A stretch of DNA of 64,000 nt. Origin: Limnephilus marmoratus (Eukaryota; Arthropoda; Insecta; Trichoptera; Limnephilidae). Location of the stretch: contig OU862917.1 of the NCBI GenBank assembly GCA_917880885.1, forward strand, positions 50,328,727 through 50,392,726, read 5' to 3'. Shown piece after piece: positions 53,966 to 63,991 of this stretch. The position numbers and the translations under genes are program-made. Each line of letters starts with the position of its first letter. Position 1 is the first letter of the stretch. Under the pieces are notes generated by a model. That model saw only the letters and a program-made list of their open reading frames with translations, was not told the DNA's origin and searched no databases.

Positions 53966-56015
53966 TACGAGGGATGTCCGTATCTCCATGGTGCTGCGGT
54001 CGCGAGGAACAATTTTATTTATTTATTGATTTATTTAATTTCAACGGTATGCATATACCATAAGAACTGAAGATACATGTCACAAAATGAAAAATAATAA
54101 TATAGAAATAATAAAAAAAAAATTGTTTAACAGATGATTGTCGCATTTTAATTAGAAATGACACCAGAGAGACAATTACGTACAAAAATCTATAGTACAA
54201 ATAGAATAAATATTGACTGAAAAGGTTTGATAGCATAGCCCTCTTGTACCTACCTTCCGTGCAGTTAAATAGATCTGTAATATCTGCATATCTATTAGTA
54301 ACATCATGTAACCTAGGTAAAAGGGAGTGTTTAGTATACTCAGTCTTATTGTTGTTACATTTAAACTGGATTTTAGATCGAGTGGTTCTCGTGGGAATAT
54401 GAAATTCAATGATCGTAGTTAAATCAGGACTGTCTATGCTACCATTTACAATTTTGATCATAAATATTAAGTCGGATATAATTCTTCGATCTGAGAGTTT
54501 TAATAAATTTAATTCTTTCAGCAAGTAATTGTAGTTTATGTTTTCAATGGGAATACCGAGTTTAAAATTAATATGTCTTAGAAATTTATATTGAATTTTT
54601 TCGATTGAATCTGAATGTATTTTAAAATGAGGGGACCAGATCGAGGAGTTACATTTGACTTGACTACGTACTAAGGATGTATACAAAATTTTTAGTGTTG
54701 AAATATTCCTAAAACCTCTGGAATTTCGAAGAATGAAGCCAAGCATTTTCATTCCTTTATTACCGATTGTGTTTATATGGTATATAAAGTTTAATTTAGA
54801 GTCAAAAATTATGCACAGGTCGTTAATTTCTTCGACAGAGGTAAGGGTAGAGTTATTAAGTACATACGGATGAATAATTGGTTGACTTATTCTGTAAAAT
54901 CTTATTGCATGACACTTATTTATGTTCAGAAAAAGTTTGTTAACAGAACACCAATTAATTAACTTGTGTAAATTATTCTGTAGACAGAGACAATCTTCAA
55001 CGGTTTTAAATATTTTAAATATTTTCAAGTCATCTGCAAAAAGCAACACATTTACATCTTTATCAAATATATCAACAATATCGTTTATAAACAGAAGAAA
55101 CAAAATTGGGCCAAAATGAGACCCTTGTGGTACACCACTAGTAGCTATAAATTGATTGGAAAGGAACAAATTTATTTTAACAAGATAGATAGCTTGCAAA
55201 CCAGTCTGAAAGTTTTCCATCAATACCTAGCTTACGTAACTTAACCAGTAGAATTTTATGGCAAACTTTGTCGAAGGCCTTGATGAAATCCGTATAAATT
55301 GAATCGACTTGAGTTCTGTTAGCTAATGCGTTTGATATTTAGTTTTCATATAACGAAAGATTTGTTAGAGTTGATCTGCCCGACAAAAATCCGTGTTGAT
55401 TTGGAATTTTACGCGCGATCTGGTAACACTGGCGTGTAACCAGGTTCTCCCACAAGAAATGTCCACCACGCTGCACTCTCGGTGACACTTAGTCGCGGCG
55501 TGGCAGCCGTTCACGATGGAGCTTCGGCTCGCCGCACTCGCCAGGTGTGAATTACGTCTGTAATAATTTTTTTTTTTGTGTGCAAAGAACAATACCGTGG
55601 TAGACATTCATTCTCAGCTGCGTAAAGTGTACGGAAAACAGTGTATGAGTTCGAAAAGTTGGTTTTGAAGGTCTCGTCCCCAGTCGCAGTTGAATCCAAG
55701 AAATCCTCGCAATCGATGGCGTAGAACTCATGGAATTAGGGCTCTTTCAAGAATTTTTGGAACCCATCTAGCGTAGACCTTGTTGTAACACAAATGTTCT
55801 GTCAAAATCTTGTTAATAGTGGTCTTACTGATATCTGACCACATTACGGTGCGGCGAGCGGAAGCTCTATCGTGAACGGCTGCCACGCCGAGACTAAACG
55901 TCACAAATTGTGCAGCGTGGTGGGCACGTGGCGTGGGGCGCTAGTGTTTTGCGCGTAAAATCGTTCCTCGCTACCACAGCACCTTGAAGATCTTATTTTA
56001 CGGACAACCCTCCTA
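53966..56015 (-). mobile_element. mariner relic interrupted by a LINE
   Basis: The termini TACGAGGGATGTCCGTAT (53966) and, read inward from the right edge, TAGGAGGGTTGTCCGTAA (ending 56015) are inverted repeats starting at TA. Further inward GGTGCTGCGGTCGCGAGGAA (53989-54008) matches the complement of 55963-55982. The inverted arms continue on the far side of the inserted LINE: 55457-55540 (GCGTGGCAGCCGTTCACGAT) pairs with 55842-55932, giving unusually long arms. Between them (55560-55850, minus strand) are transposase scraps: VTTRSTLDGFQKF and EDFLDSTATGDET, the latter matching the region with the first catalytic Asp of mariner transposases. Stops and loss of most of the gene make it inactive. 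Confidence 0.75.
54018..55404 (-). pseudogene. Truncated LINE with 402-codon RT fragment
   Basis: Jockey/CR1-group RT nested in the mariner relic. The minus strand from 55404 reads NQHGFLSGRST and DSIYTDFIKAFDKVCHK, then after a frame break near 55225 a long ORF (55223-54015) carries SGVPQGSHFGPILFLLFIND, catalytic LLFADDLKIFK, GMKMLGFILR, SLVRSQVKCNSSIWSP and LSDRRIISDLIFMIKIVNGS. The tail at the left is ATAAATAAATAAA-rich. A 7-bp repeat, AATTTTA, at 54011-54017 and 55405-55411 is the likely target duplication; rejoining the flanks restores the mariner arm. 5' truncation removed the endonuclease and the early RT. The long open frame indicates a relatively young insertion. The fragment at 21797-22475 is a relative. 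Confidence 0.85.
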
Positions 56016-56199
56016 CATGTACAGGCTGCTTAAACTATTAAATTCAAAAATCGAAAACAACATCACAAAAATATTCCAAATGTTTATTTTTGCGTTTTTA
56101 CAACAACAGCGTAATATAGGATTAAAAACAAATTTATCCCCACACATATCTAAATCACGACATAATAATTTAAAAAAATGTATTTATTTTTTATAGTAA
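56016..56199. other. No supported gene
   Basis: A 70-codon ORF (55984-56196) starts inside the mariner right arm and has no motif. Its second half (FLQQQRNIGLKTNLSPHISK) is unassigned. Confidence 0.3.
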
Positions 56200-56566
56200 T
56201 ACCAAGAGACTCAGCTGCTCCCGTCTGGAGCCAGTGAGACTATGGCATCCCCAATTGGGGTATGTTGTGAGGCTGAAGGTAGTGGAGAGGGGAAGGAGAT
56301 GGGGAAGAGGAAAATAGGGAAGTACCTGGCTATTCAGATCTGGTTACCAAACACGGCTAAAGCCATTTCATGCAACGTTTCAATTTTAAATGGTAGTCTT
56401 ACACTAGGGCGATACTGAGAGTGCGGCAAATATACTATTCATTATTTTTAAATTAATTAAATGTGAAATAACTCAAATTATTCAAATAAAATTTATTTGC
56501 CAAGGATTCGATTCCGCGACCTTCGGATTGCGAGTCAAAAGTCTTACCGTAATAGACTACGCCGAC
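56200..56566 (-). mobile_element. tRNA-SINE, reverse copy S2
   Basis: From GACTCAGCTGCTCCCGTCTG through CCCCAATTGGGGTATGTTGT, TATTCAGATCTGGTTACC and AATAAAATTTATTTGCC to a tRNA-like head at the right end. There GGATTCGATTCCGCGACC is the complemented B box and TTACCGTAATAGACTACGCC the damaged A-box side. A deletion near 56425 removes the GAGTATCTTCCACTC segment. Confidence 0.8.
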
Positions 56567-57985
56567 CTAGATTATTTGACGGACATTCCGGTTGAACAAA
56601 GATCCCAAGCGTGTTCATATTTTCCACATGTCCTTCAACAAGTTTAGGCACGAATTCTCATTTAAATTTTAAGTAACCTATTTGTTCTTCAAATAATCAT
56701 TTATATTTATTATGCAACTATTTTTTTTTAATTTTCTATACTGCTTTTGCAATGTATTGGTCTTCATACTGTTTTAAATCAAAATAAAAACAAAATTGGG
56801 AGGAAGGGAAATAAGACGGCTGGCGGTTAAAGTAATGTGCTGTGGAAATAATTATCTAAGGAGTTGTAGGGGCGTGTAAATAGCCCCTGACACGAGGGAA
56901 TGACTACCCTATGTAAATCAAGGAAAATTGAATTCTTCCCGATGTGACAACAAAAACAGTTGACCCAGCAATTCCAAAATCCAAAGTGAAAACAAACAAT
57001 ACTCACTCGGAGAATGCAGCTCATGCACGATGTCCAACACAAAAGACACTTCTTTTCATTAAAAATAATCAATTTCTGCCAAGGCGGTATTGCATAATCT
57101 CAACAGATGTTTCGCACAGCAAGGAAGTTTCAACAATGAATAAATTTGCATATTAATAATACGTGCCAAAAATCTTGTACAACAATAATTCAATTATTGG
57201 ATGAATTATTTGATAATGACTGACTAGGAGAGACATCTCTTGGCTTTGACTCACACTCCCGTCGGAAGTAATTGCCTGCTTCACAGAGGTAAGAAAATGC
57301 ATGAATATACTGAATTTCAAGTCACATAGGTAAATTCAATACAATACAAAAACCATAGATGGCGCCCTCATGGTCTCATAGCATATTTATGGCGCGTATC
57401 CAGGAGTGTTATTTAAGAGTAGGGAGAAGAGTGCAATTGTATCTTTAATCAAAATAATTGTGTAAAAAGTATTCATAGATACGCTTCAATTTTTACAGCA
57501 TTTTAGCGAAAATATGTGCAACCAATATTAAATGTGTTGCATCCAAAACTGATCACGAATAACAGCTTAACTACACGTCATGGAAATGGATCATTATTGG
57601 AATTGGGTGATAGCATGTGTACGAAAAAACAAGATATGCAAGGAAAAAGGAATGACCAATTATTTACCATTGTATCTCTGCGAAGGAGCATGCGATATTT
57701 CCACAATATAGTTAGATAGTTCCAACTCAATATCTCGAAATAATTATCGCTGCAACAAAATGATATAACATACTTCCGAGATGGTCAAATTCCTCCATTT
57801 TACTTAAAAGCGAAATTGTGTAGACGAAAAACACCTTCAAAGGTAGTTCCAAATCTTCTTCTGTTTTCAAAACGAACGTACTCGAATTCACACTATTTTC
57901 TCACCATTGTTCCAAATTTCAAATATTTCTCCAGCAAGGTGATGGCTGGAGGAAGTAGGAACTGGATAAACGATATTTCGGTAGG
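56567..57985. other. No gene seen
   Basis: AT-rich DNA with several ORFs of 60-88 codons on both strands (for example 56827-57072 -, 56944-57156 +, 57516-57719 +) but no recognisable domain or repeat end. Confidence 0.4.
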
Positions 57986-57996
57986 AAGTAAGCACA

Positions 57997-58597
57997 AGCT
58001 AGCAGTCCACAACGGAGTCCTGGTACCTACCCTGAGGTATGGCAGTGAGGCATGTGGCAGAGTAAGGATGAAAGTAAGCTGAATGCTGTTGAAATGAGAT
58101 CCCTGAAACGTATGTGTGGTAAAACAATGTATGATCGAATGTGAGAGACAATGTGAGAAATGTGGATATTCGCAAAAAATGTAAGGCTGATGTAAGCATA
58201 ATGAGTAAGATTAAGAAAGGGACCCTCAGATGGTTTGGGCATGTAGAGCGAATGAACGAAGAAAGTAGTGTAAGAAGAATACACGACGCGAATGTGAATG
58301 GTAGAAGAAGTTGGGGACGCCCGAGGAAGACATGGCACGATCAAGTGAATCAGATACTTGGGTTGGGCCATGTCAAAAGTCAGAATAATTGAAGAGAATG
58401 TATGAGACGATGAATGAATGTGAGTGAGGCAAAGAGTGTGTGCCAGGACCGAGTTATTTGGCGATCCGTCCTCCGGGGAAACGGCGTGATGGTTAGGTTA
58501 GGTTAGGTTAGCTTAGGTTAGCTTAGGTTAGGTTAGGTTAGGAGTTATTTGGTGGTCCGTCCTTCGGGTAAACGGCGTGATGGTTAGTTAGTTAGTT
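57997..58597 (+). pseudogene. (GTTA)n-tailed LINE, copy D with TTAGG-like array
   Basis: Starts AGCTAGCAGTCCAC (the KLAVHN codons) and continues with GVLVPTLRYGSEA, LRWFGHVERMNEE and WGRPRKTWHDQVNQ in shifted frames (58141-58392 is one open piece). A perfect 11-bp target duplication, AAGTAAGCACA, lies at 57986-57996 and 58598-58608. The 3' end is duplicated: the GAGTTATTTGG...AACGGCGTGATGGTTAG segment occurs at 58451 and again at 58542 (period 91). The first copy ends in ten pentamers, eight GGTTA and two GCTTA (58491-58540), and the second in ordinary GTTA repeats. All LINE catalytic parts are missing. Confidence 0.85.
58491..58540 (+). repeat. Interstitial TTAGG-like pentamer array
   Basis: Ten tandem 5-bp units, eight GGTTA and two GCTTA. 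(TTAGG)n is the usual insect telomere repeat. Here the array is embedded in a LINE tail whose normal repeat is the 4-bp GTTA, so it is more likely a tail variant than a true telomere. Confidence 0.85.
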
Positions 58598-58608
58598 AAG
58601 TAAGCACA

Positions 58609-59276
58609 TTCTCATTTCAAAATCAAACAATAACGAAACACATTAAAATTAATTTCTACACGATTTATTTTTGTTTGAATTTATTTATCCGTCTCACCCC
58701 ATATTTACAAAAAGATGGTTCAAACAGGAAGCGTAATAAAAATGGCTTTGGTTGAAATAAAATAGGAATCAAAACAGGGCGTTCATTATTTATTTTTGGG
58801 ATTATTTGAAACCATTTTAACTTTAGAGTTTTGTAATCCGTGCCCTGTTAGTAATCCCTAGCCAGCGATATCCTAAGCTTCCTAAGCAAACATTAAATGG
58901 ATCCCCTCACGTTTATATAATAAATTATTATTATTAAAGGGATAAACAAACCTTCATGTTATCAACATGATTTCACATATCCTGACTGCGCTTGTTTAAA
59001 TTGGAAATTTATTTGTATTGGTACATGGTATTAACATGTTTGAAGGTTCTTTTGTAAAGCAAAAAATCTAGGCTCAGTTGTTTCGTAGAAATTCAGGTGT
59101 GACAATGTCATCAAATATCCATTTAGAGCCATTTTGTTTCTTTAACATTTGAAAAGTACCCGTTAAACGCGATTCTAGGTGCGTTCTGGCTTTTTATCAA
59201 AATTCAAAAAAACATTTATCGTACAAAAATATAAGTGCAAAAGGTGTAGCTACATACTATAGTATGTAGGTAGGTG
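58609..59276. other. No gene seen
   Basis: AT-rich non-coding DNA. Confidence 0.4.
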
Positions 59277-59420
59277 ACCCGACAATTCGTCCTGCGACAA
59301 TTCATCCGGCGACAGTTCGTCCTGCGACAGTTCATCCGGCCGACAGTTCATCCTGCCGACAGTTCATCCTGCCGACAGTTCATCCCGCCGACAATTCATC
59401 CGGCGACAATTCATCCTGGC
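59277..59420. repeat. 16-18-bp minisatellite
   Basis: About nine units of CGACARTTCATCCKGC, with 16-bp and 18-bp variants (GCCGACAGTTCATCCT). Non-coding. Confidence 0.85.
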
Positions 59421-59442
59421 TGATCATTTAGAAGATTTTTAT

Positions 59443-59597
59443 TAAGTAAGTATGCAAAGAGGATATACGGCCGTACAACCAAAATCGATATACTTATATC
59501 TGAAGGCATCTTGAGTGGAAATCCGCTGTAAAAATATTTTTACTAAATAGGTTAGGTTAGGTTGTACGGCCGTATATCCTCTTTGCATACTTACTTA
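59443..59597. repeat. Hairpin element with perfect 38-bp arms
   Basis: TAAGTAAGTATGCAAAGAGG, ATATACGGCCGTACAACC (59443-59480) is exactly complementary to 59560-59597. The ~79-bp loop carries ATAGGTTAGGTTAGG next to the right arm. It is likely a recent short MITE; no clear target duplication. Confidence 0.8.
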
Positions 59598-59935
59598 GTA
59601 TAGTTTGGTTTGCTTTTGGTATTGATAAGTTTTCTGTCAACCTCAAATTTTAAAAAGCTGACAAGTTTAAAAATGTGATAGTGGTCCTCTTCTGCTTATC
59701 AAAATTTGTTCAAAAACTGAGACGGACTTAGACTCGGCATTTAACGAGGGCCTTTCAACTGTCAAAAAAAGAAATGGAATGAAACTGCATGGCCATTTAA
59801 TGACTTCGTCACTCGTGAATTTCCATGAAATAATTGGACCTGAAACAACACGATAATTGTCCTCTTCTGCTGGTAAGAATTGTGCAAAATCTGAATCGGA
59901 CCTAAAACATCAGACTTACTGTCTTACACACTTTT

Positions 59936-60150
59936 TCGAAGTTAATTTTCAAGTTCTGTGAAAGCCCTATTCAAGTTCTGTTGTTATCAAAGTATTTTAT
60001 TCAAAAGAAGGAGGTAGCGCAACACGGCATAACGCCCCAAAAACTACTGTGAAACAACCGGCTCATGATGAAATAATAACAGAATTTGATTAGAACTTGA
60101 AAATTAAAATTGAAATACGTTAAATGGTTCAAATTCTTTGAAACAACTGG
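59936..60150. mobile_element. MITE family Q, copy 3, with Z fragment
   Basis: TTAATTTTCAAGTTCTGTGA and TATTCAAGTTCTGTTGTTAT at left mirror AATAACAGAATTTGATTAGA and ACTTGAAAATTAAAATTGAA at right. The centre (60003-60044) is a family Z fragment (AAAGAAGGAGGTAGCGCAAC, ACGGCATAACGCCCCAAAAA). Confidence 0.6.
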
Positions 60151-60235
60151 CCATTAGAACCGGCATTTAACTTTGAACAATGTTACATTTAAGTAAATAA
60201 ATTATTAAACAACACAAAATATTAAAAGTATAATT

Positions 60236-60312
60236 GCTTAAGTAGGCCTGGATTTGAACCCGCAACCTCCGAATACGTAGGCGAGGATTGTAACCACTCA
60301 CAACTCACAACC
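60236..60312 (-). repeat. tRNA-like element, possible second SINE family
   Basis: On the minus strand GAGTGGTTACAATCCTCGCC and GGTTGCGGGTTCAAATCCAG have the spacing and sequence of pol III A and B boxes. The left flank has no complete acceptor stem pair, so a SINE head is favoured over a tRNA gene. Confidence 0.5.
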
Positions 60313-60884
60313 ACGTAACCTTTCAACGATATGAAAAAAGCTTTGTTTGCTTAGCCCTTGAAATCTTGACCCAGACCTAAGGAGCGTTACGTACATAGGT
60401 CGTCACATTGGGAGGAAGTCATTGATTAGTATGTTGTCTGAAACGAGGAAAGATCTTATCACTATTTAGACGAAGAAAAGCTGTCTCCTGTCGGTGTGTG
60501 TTGAAAGCCAAAGTAATCAATCACCTTTGGAATAAACCAAGCTTAAGTATACTCTAAGTTCAATATTACAACTTCAGGCGATCGACAAAATATTATCCAG
60601 ACAGGGCGTTTGAACCTTAAAATTATCACCGAAACCAAACATATTGGTAAAAAAAACATCTAATCTATCAAAAAGAAAGTTCATTATATCGCTGCAAAAA
60701 GACCGGACATAGCATTGCTTTTTACCTTTTGTTGGACTGCACGGAGCAAATTTGTATTCCAGCATGTTCGTCCCAGGACTAGCTGTGAAGATCATTTTTC
60801 ATACACGAATTTGGGGTAGTTAGAAATATTTGAGGTAGGGACTCTCGCGGACTTTATCATTAATACTTTAATCAGCTATATTAA
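60313..60884. other. No gene seen
   Basis: Non-coding. The 73-codon minus ORF at 60574-60795 has no motif. Confidence 0.4.
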
Positions 60885-61385
60885 TTTTCGTTATTTATTT
60901 TTGGGGTGTTATGCCGTGGCATGGAACCCGTGTTATGCTACCTCCTCCTTTAGCCAACGTTACAGTGTCCAACCTGAGGGCAGATGTGAAACGTTGGCTA
61001 TAGGAGGAGGTAGCATAACACGGGTTCCATGCCAACTCAGCATGAAATCAACTCAGAACCACCTCAGAAAGTTCATTAAAAGCTATGAAAAAATAATTTT
61101 AAAATGGCCGGTAACACTAAAATAACCAAAGATATTGAAATATTAGCGCGTAGTCCGGCGACAGTTGCGCGGACAACATAGCATATCTCTTCTGTATTTG
61201 AGTATCTTTAAAAATAACTTAACCTATTGAACCGTTTTTTATTTGTTTTTAATCATCACTCTTAATGACTTTTCTGAGGTGGTTCTGAGTTGGTTTCATT
61301 CTGAGTTGGCCGGTCACTCATAACGCGGCATAACACCCCAAAAATAAATAACGAAAATACTTTTGGCCGTGGAAATCTAAAATCA
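60885..61385. mobile_element. Palindromic family Z carrying a MITE
   Basis: The left part (TTTTGGGGTGTTATGCCGTG) and right part (61311-61385: ACGCGGCATAACACCCCAAA, ACTTTTGGCCGTGGAAATC) are the two ends of a family Z element. Inside, 60917-60961 and 60990-61034 form a 45-bp, almost perfect inverted repeat (TGGCATGGAACCCGTGTTAT, GCTACCTCCTCCT). The CAACTCAG MITE (61031-61310) is lodged in the right arm. Confidence 0.75.
61031..61310. mobile_element. CAACTCAG-type MITE, complete copy
   Basis: The ends GCCAACTCAGCATGAAATCA, ACTCAGAACCACCTCAGAAA and, read inward from the right, GCCAACTCAGAATGAAACCA, ACTCAGAACCACCTCAGAAA are inverted repeats of about 48 bp. The body of ~180 bp is non-coding. Related to 10978-11152 and 15785-15900. 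Confidence 0.8.
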
Positions 61386-62012
61386 CAGCTATATGAATGT
61401 TAAAATATATACCTTATAAATTGCTTAGTATCGATTAATGTAATAATAAATAATTGATAAAAATCTTACATTTATTTCTAACAAAATGTTTTACGTCCCG
61501 CAAAAATTTACGACAACACTTTTGTTACAAAACGAACAATCTTCGCTGGTATCGCATATGTTTTTAGAAGCGTGTACGACAGTGTACGACAAGTTTACAT
61601 CAAGATGGGGAGTTGTATTATGAAATTACTCTTAGGTGGTGTAATTTTTAGATTAAAATAAGATATAAGAGGGCTAATCTGTTGTTATTATACATCGATG
61701 CTTACGACACAAAGTGTTATGCGTCTGTTTCAAATTCAAGTGCTGTATAATCCTTACCACCTGCCACCCCCACCCACCCCTCCTCAGTCAAAAGGCTCTC
61801 GGGGTAGTTTACTGGCGGGAACCATCGGGGAACCGTTCAACGAGGTAAATGGATTCCCTTCTAGAGGGAAATTGGACAAAGGGACAGTTGTTGAAAAGTT
61901 AATTTATATTAGTTGCAAAGTGGGTCAGGGTCTGGGCAATTTATCTAACAATACCTTGTCAAATGGTTGCAAAAAGATAATGGTAATATTTTAGCATACC
62001 CGAAAATATATG
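61386..62012. other. No supported gene
   Basis: The 98-codon ORF at 61698-61994 has a Pro-rich stretch and no domain; its 3' edge is next to a hairpin. Treated as chance. Confidence 0.35.
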
Positions 62013-62078
62013 TCAGATTTTTGACATGTACGAGTACATTAACTGATGTTAATGTACTCGTACATGTCAAAAATCTGA
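62013..62078. repeat. Perfect 30-bp-arm hairpin
   Basis: TCAGATTTTTGACATGTACG, AGTACATTAA (62013-62042) is exactly complementary to 62049-62078, with the 6-nt loop CTGATG. Confidence 0.85.
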
Positions 62079-62094
62079 AGTCAAAAAGTATTAT

Positions 62095-62206
62095 AATATT
62101 AGCACAGACCCAATTTATTGGATAACCAACACCTCTGCCATAGGTCACCCCAAGTGGTTCGCTACGTTTGGTGACTTACAAGGGGTGCCCGGATTCATGG
62201 GTTGAG
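62095..62206 (-). repeat. Repeat family W end, joined to a SINE
   Basis: Reverse-oriented W terminus: CAATTTATTGGATAACCAAC, CTCTGCCATAGGTCACCCC, GGTTCGCTACGTTTGGTGAC. It abuts the poly(T) end of SINE S3, so on the minus strand the order is SINE, A-run, W end. Confidence 0.65.
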
Positions 62207-62624
62207 GTTTTTTTTTTTTTTTACATGAATACCGCACAAGAGTCCCAACTGCTCCCGTCCCGGAGCCAGTGGGACCATAGCATCCCCAATTGGGGTATGT
62301 TGTGAGGCTGAAGGCAGTGGGGAAGGTAAGGAGATAGGGAAGAGGAAGGTGGGGAAGTACCTGGCTATTCAGATCTGGTCACCAAACACAGCAGAAGCCA
62401 TTTCAAGCAACGTTTCAATTCTGAATGGTGGTCTTACACCAGGGCGATGCTGAGAGTATCTTTCACTTTGGAACGTGCCGCAAATATATCTACTATATAA
62501 TATTTTAAATTAATAAATTGTGAAATATACAAATTAATCAAATAAATTTTATTTGTCACGCCGGGATTCGATCCCGCGACCTTCGGAATGCGAATCAAGC
62601 GCCTTACCGCTGCACTACGCCGGC
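62207..62624 (-). mobile_element. tRNA-SINE, full reverse copy S3
   Basis: Best-preserved tRNA-like head: on the minus strand GCCGGCGTAGTGCAGCGGTA (A box) and GGTCGCGGGATCGAATCCC (B box, 62567-62585). The body and a 15-bp poly(A) end (poly(T) at 62208-62222) are intact. Any ORF inside is accidental. Confidence 0.87.
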
Positions 62625-62629
62625 CGTCA

Positions 62630-63015
62630 AAGAAAGGAACGGGGACGCACGGGAAAGGATATGTTTTTATTTTTTTATATGAATACCGCACAAGAGTTCC
62701 AACTGCTCCCGTCTGGAGCCAGTGAGACTATGGCATCCCCAGTGAGACTACGAGACTATGGCAATTGGGGTATGTTGTGAGGCTGAAGGTAGTGGGGATG
62801 GGAATGAGATAGGGAAAAGGAAGGTGTATAAATACCTGCCTATTCAGATCTGGTCAGCAAACACGGCTAAAGCCATTTCAAGCAATTTTTCAATTCTGAA
62901 TGGTGGTCTTATATCAGGGCGATACTGAGAGTATCTTACACTCTGGACATGCAGGGAGAATCAATTTATTTCTTCGAATGGCATTGAAACGCATGCCGGG
63001 GGCCAGCTAGTTAAT
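62630..63015. repeat. Helitron-like repeat with SINE S4 inserted
   Basis: GGAACGGGGACGCACGGGAA (62637) and, after the insert, CAGGGAGAATCAATTTATTT and CGCATGCCGGGGGCCAGCTA, then GTTAATAATAA, match the order at 29805-29915. SINE S4 (62666-62945, reverse, lacking the tRNA head) interrupts it. Within S4 a short AGTGAGACTA repeat occurs twice near 62740. The CTAGT end is Helitron-like but unproven. Confidence 0.5.
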
Positions 63016-63375
63016 AATAACAATTGAATGATTTGTAGAGCGCCGTTTTTATGAGAAATCACCTCAAGTGCAATGTACAATTTATTATGAATTCTTAGGC
63101 CCTATTTAATTTTATTATTTTCAAATAGATATCGAAAACATACCTACTTATCTGGCAGGTCACTTCCGATAAATATAATTATAAAGTTTATGTTTGGCGA
63201 AGACACGACTTTGCACGCGGAGGAAAATATATTTAAAATACTTGACATTGCATGACTTTACATTTGCTACCCTCATCGCTGTTGATATTACATTAATAAG
63301 AAGATTTTGCCAAAAGTTGAGTTAATATTTATTTTGAAAGACTGGAGAATTTAGGACTTAGGACGAGAGACAGAA
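63016..63375. other. LINE 3'-hairpin relic, otherwise no gene
   Basis: 63034-63075 (GTAGAGCGCCGTTTTTATGA, GAAATCACCTCAAGTGC) is a reverse-oriented copy of the conserved LINE 3' hairpin. The remainder is AT-rich. Confidence 0.45.
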
Positions 63376-63991
63376 AAGACCAAAGCTATGACAAATGGGA
63401 AGCAAGAACCTATCAGGATCAATAACAATCTGGACTACGTGGATGAGTACGTATACCTAGGTCAAATAATTTCTCCTGTAGATTTAACCACAAAAGAAAT
63501 AGACAGACGTATTGGAAATGCTTGGAATCAATATTGGGGTTTTAGAAATCATGAAAAACAGTGAAACTAGGATAACAATTAAACGGGGATACTTTTTGAC
63601 ACCTGCATACTTCCTGTACTTACTTATGGTTGCCAAACTTGGGCACTCACAAAAAATCACAATAAGTAACTCGAAACTTGCCAAAACTCCATGGAAAGAA
63701 GTATGTTAGGAAAAATACTGTCCGATAGAATAAAAATCGAAATTATTAAGAAACAAACAAGAACAAATGATTTCACAAAAACAATAAAAAAGCTAAAGTG
63801 GAAGTGGTCAGGCCATACAATCAGAGGAAGTGAAAAATGGTCAAAGTTAGTCATGAATTGGTTCACGAAAACGAGGTAGATTATTTAGACGGTGGGTTGA
63901 CGACATCAAAGCCATAGCAAGTGGTACATGGACAATAGTAGCTAATGATAGAGAGAAATGGCGTCAGTTGGAGGAGACCTTTGTCAACTAG
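63376..63991 (+). pseudogene. RTE-type LINE pol C-terminus
   Basis: The C-terminal region of an RTE-clade endonuclease-RT, as found widely in insects, in four frame-shifted pieces. 63376 onward: KTKAMTNGKQEPIRINNNLD, YVDEYVYLGQIIS, KEIDRRIGNAW. 63590-63670: FDTCILPVLTYGCQTWALT. 63691-63879: MERSMLGKILSDRI, then IKKLKWKWSGHTIRG. 63890-63991: RWVDDIKAIASGTW, DREKWRQLEETFVN and stop TAG at 63989. At least three frameshifts. The 5' part including the catalytic core is absent. The element's 3' UTR runs off the window at 64000. Confidence 0.8.

Noticed and set aside
58491..58540. True telomere or chromosome end
   Set aside because: Only ten pentamers, enclosed in a LINE with intact flanking duplications.
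60236..60312. Functional tRNA gene
   Set aside because: A and B boxes present but no complete acceptor stem; reads better as a SINE head.
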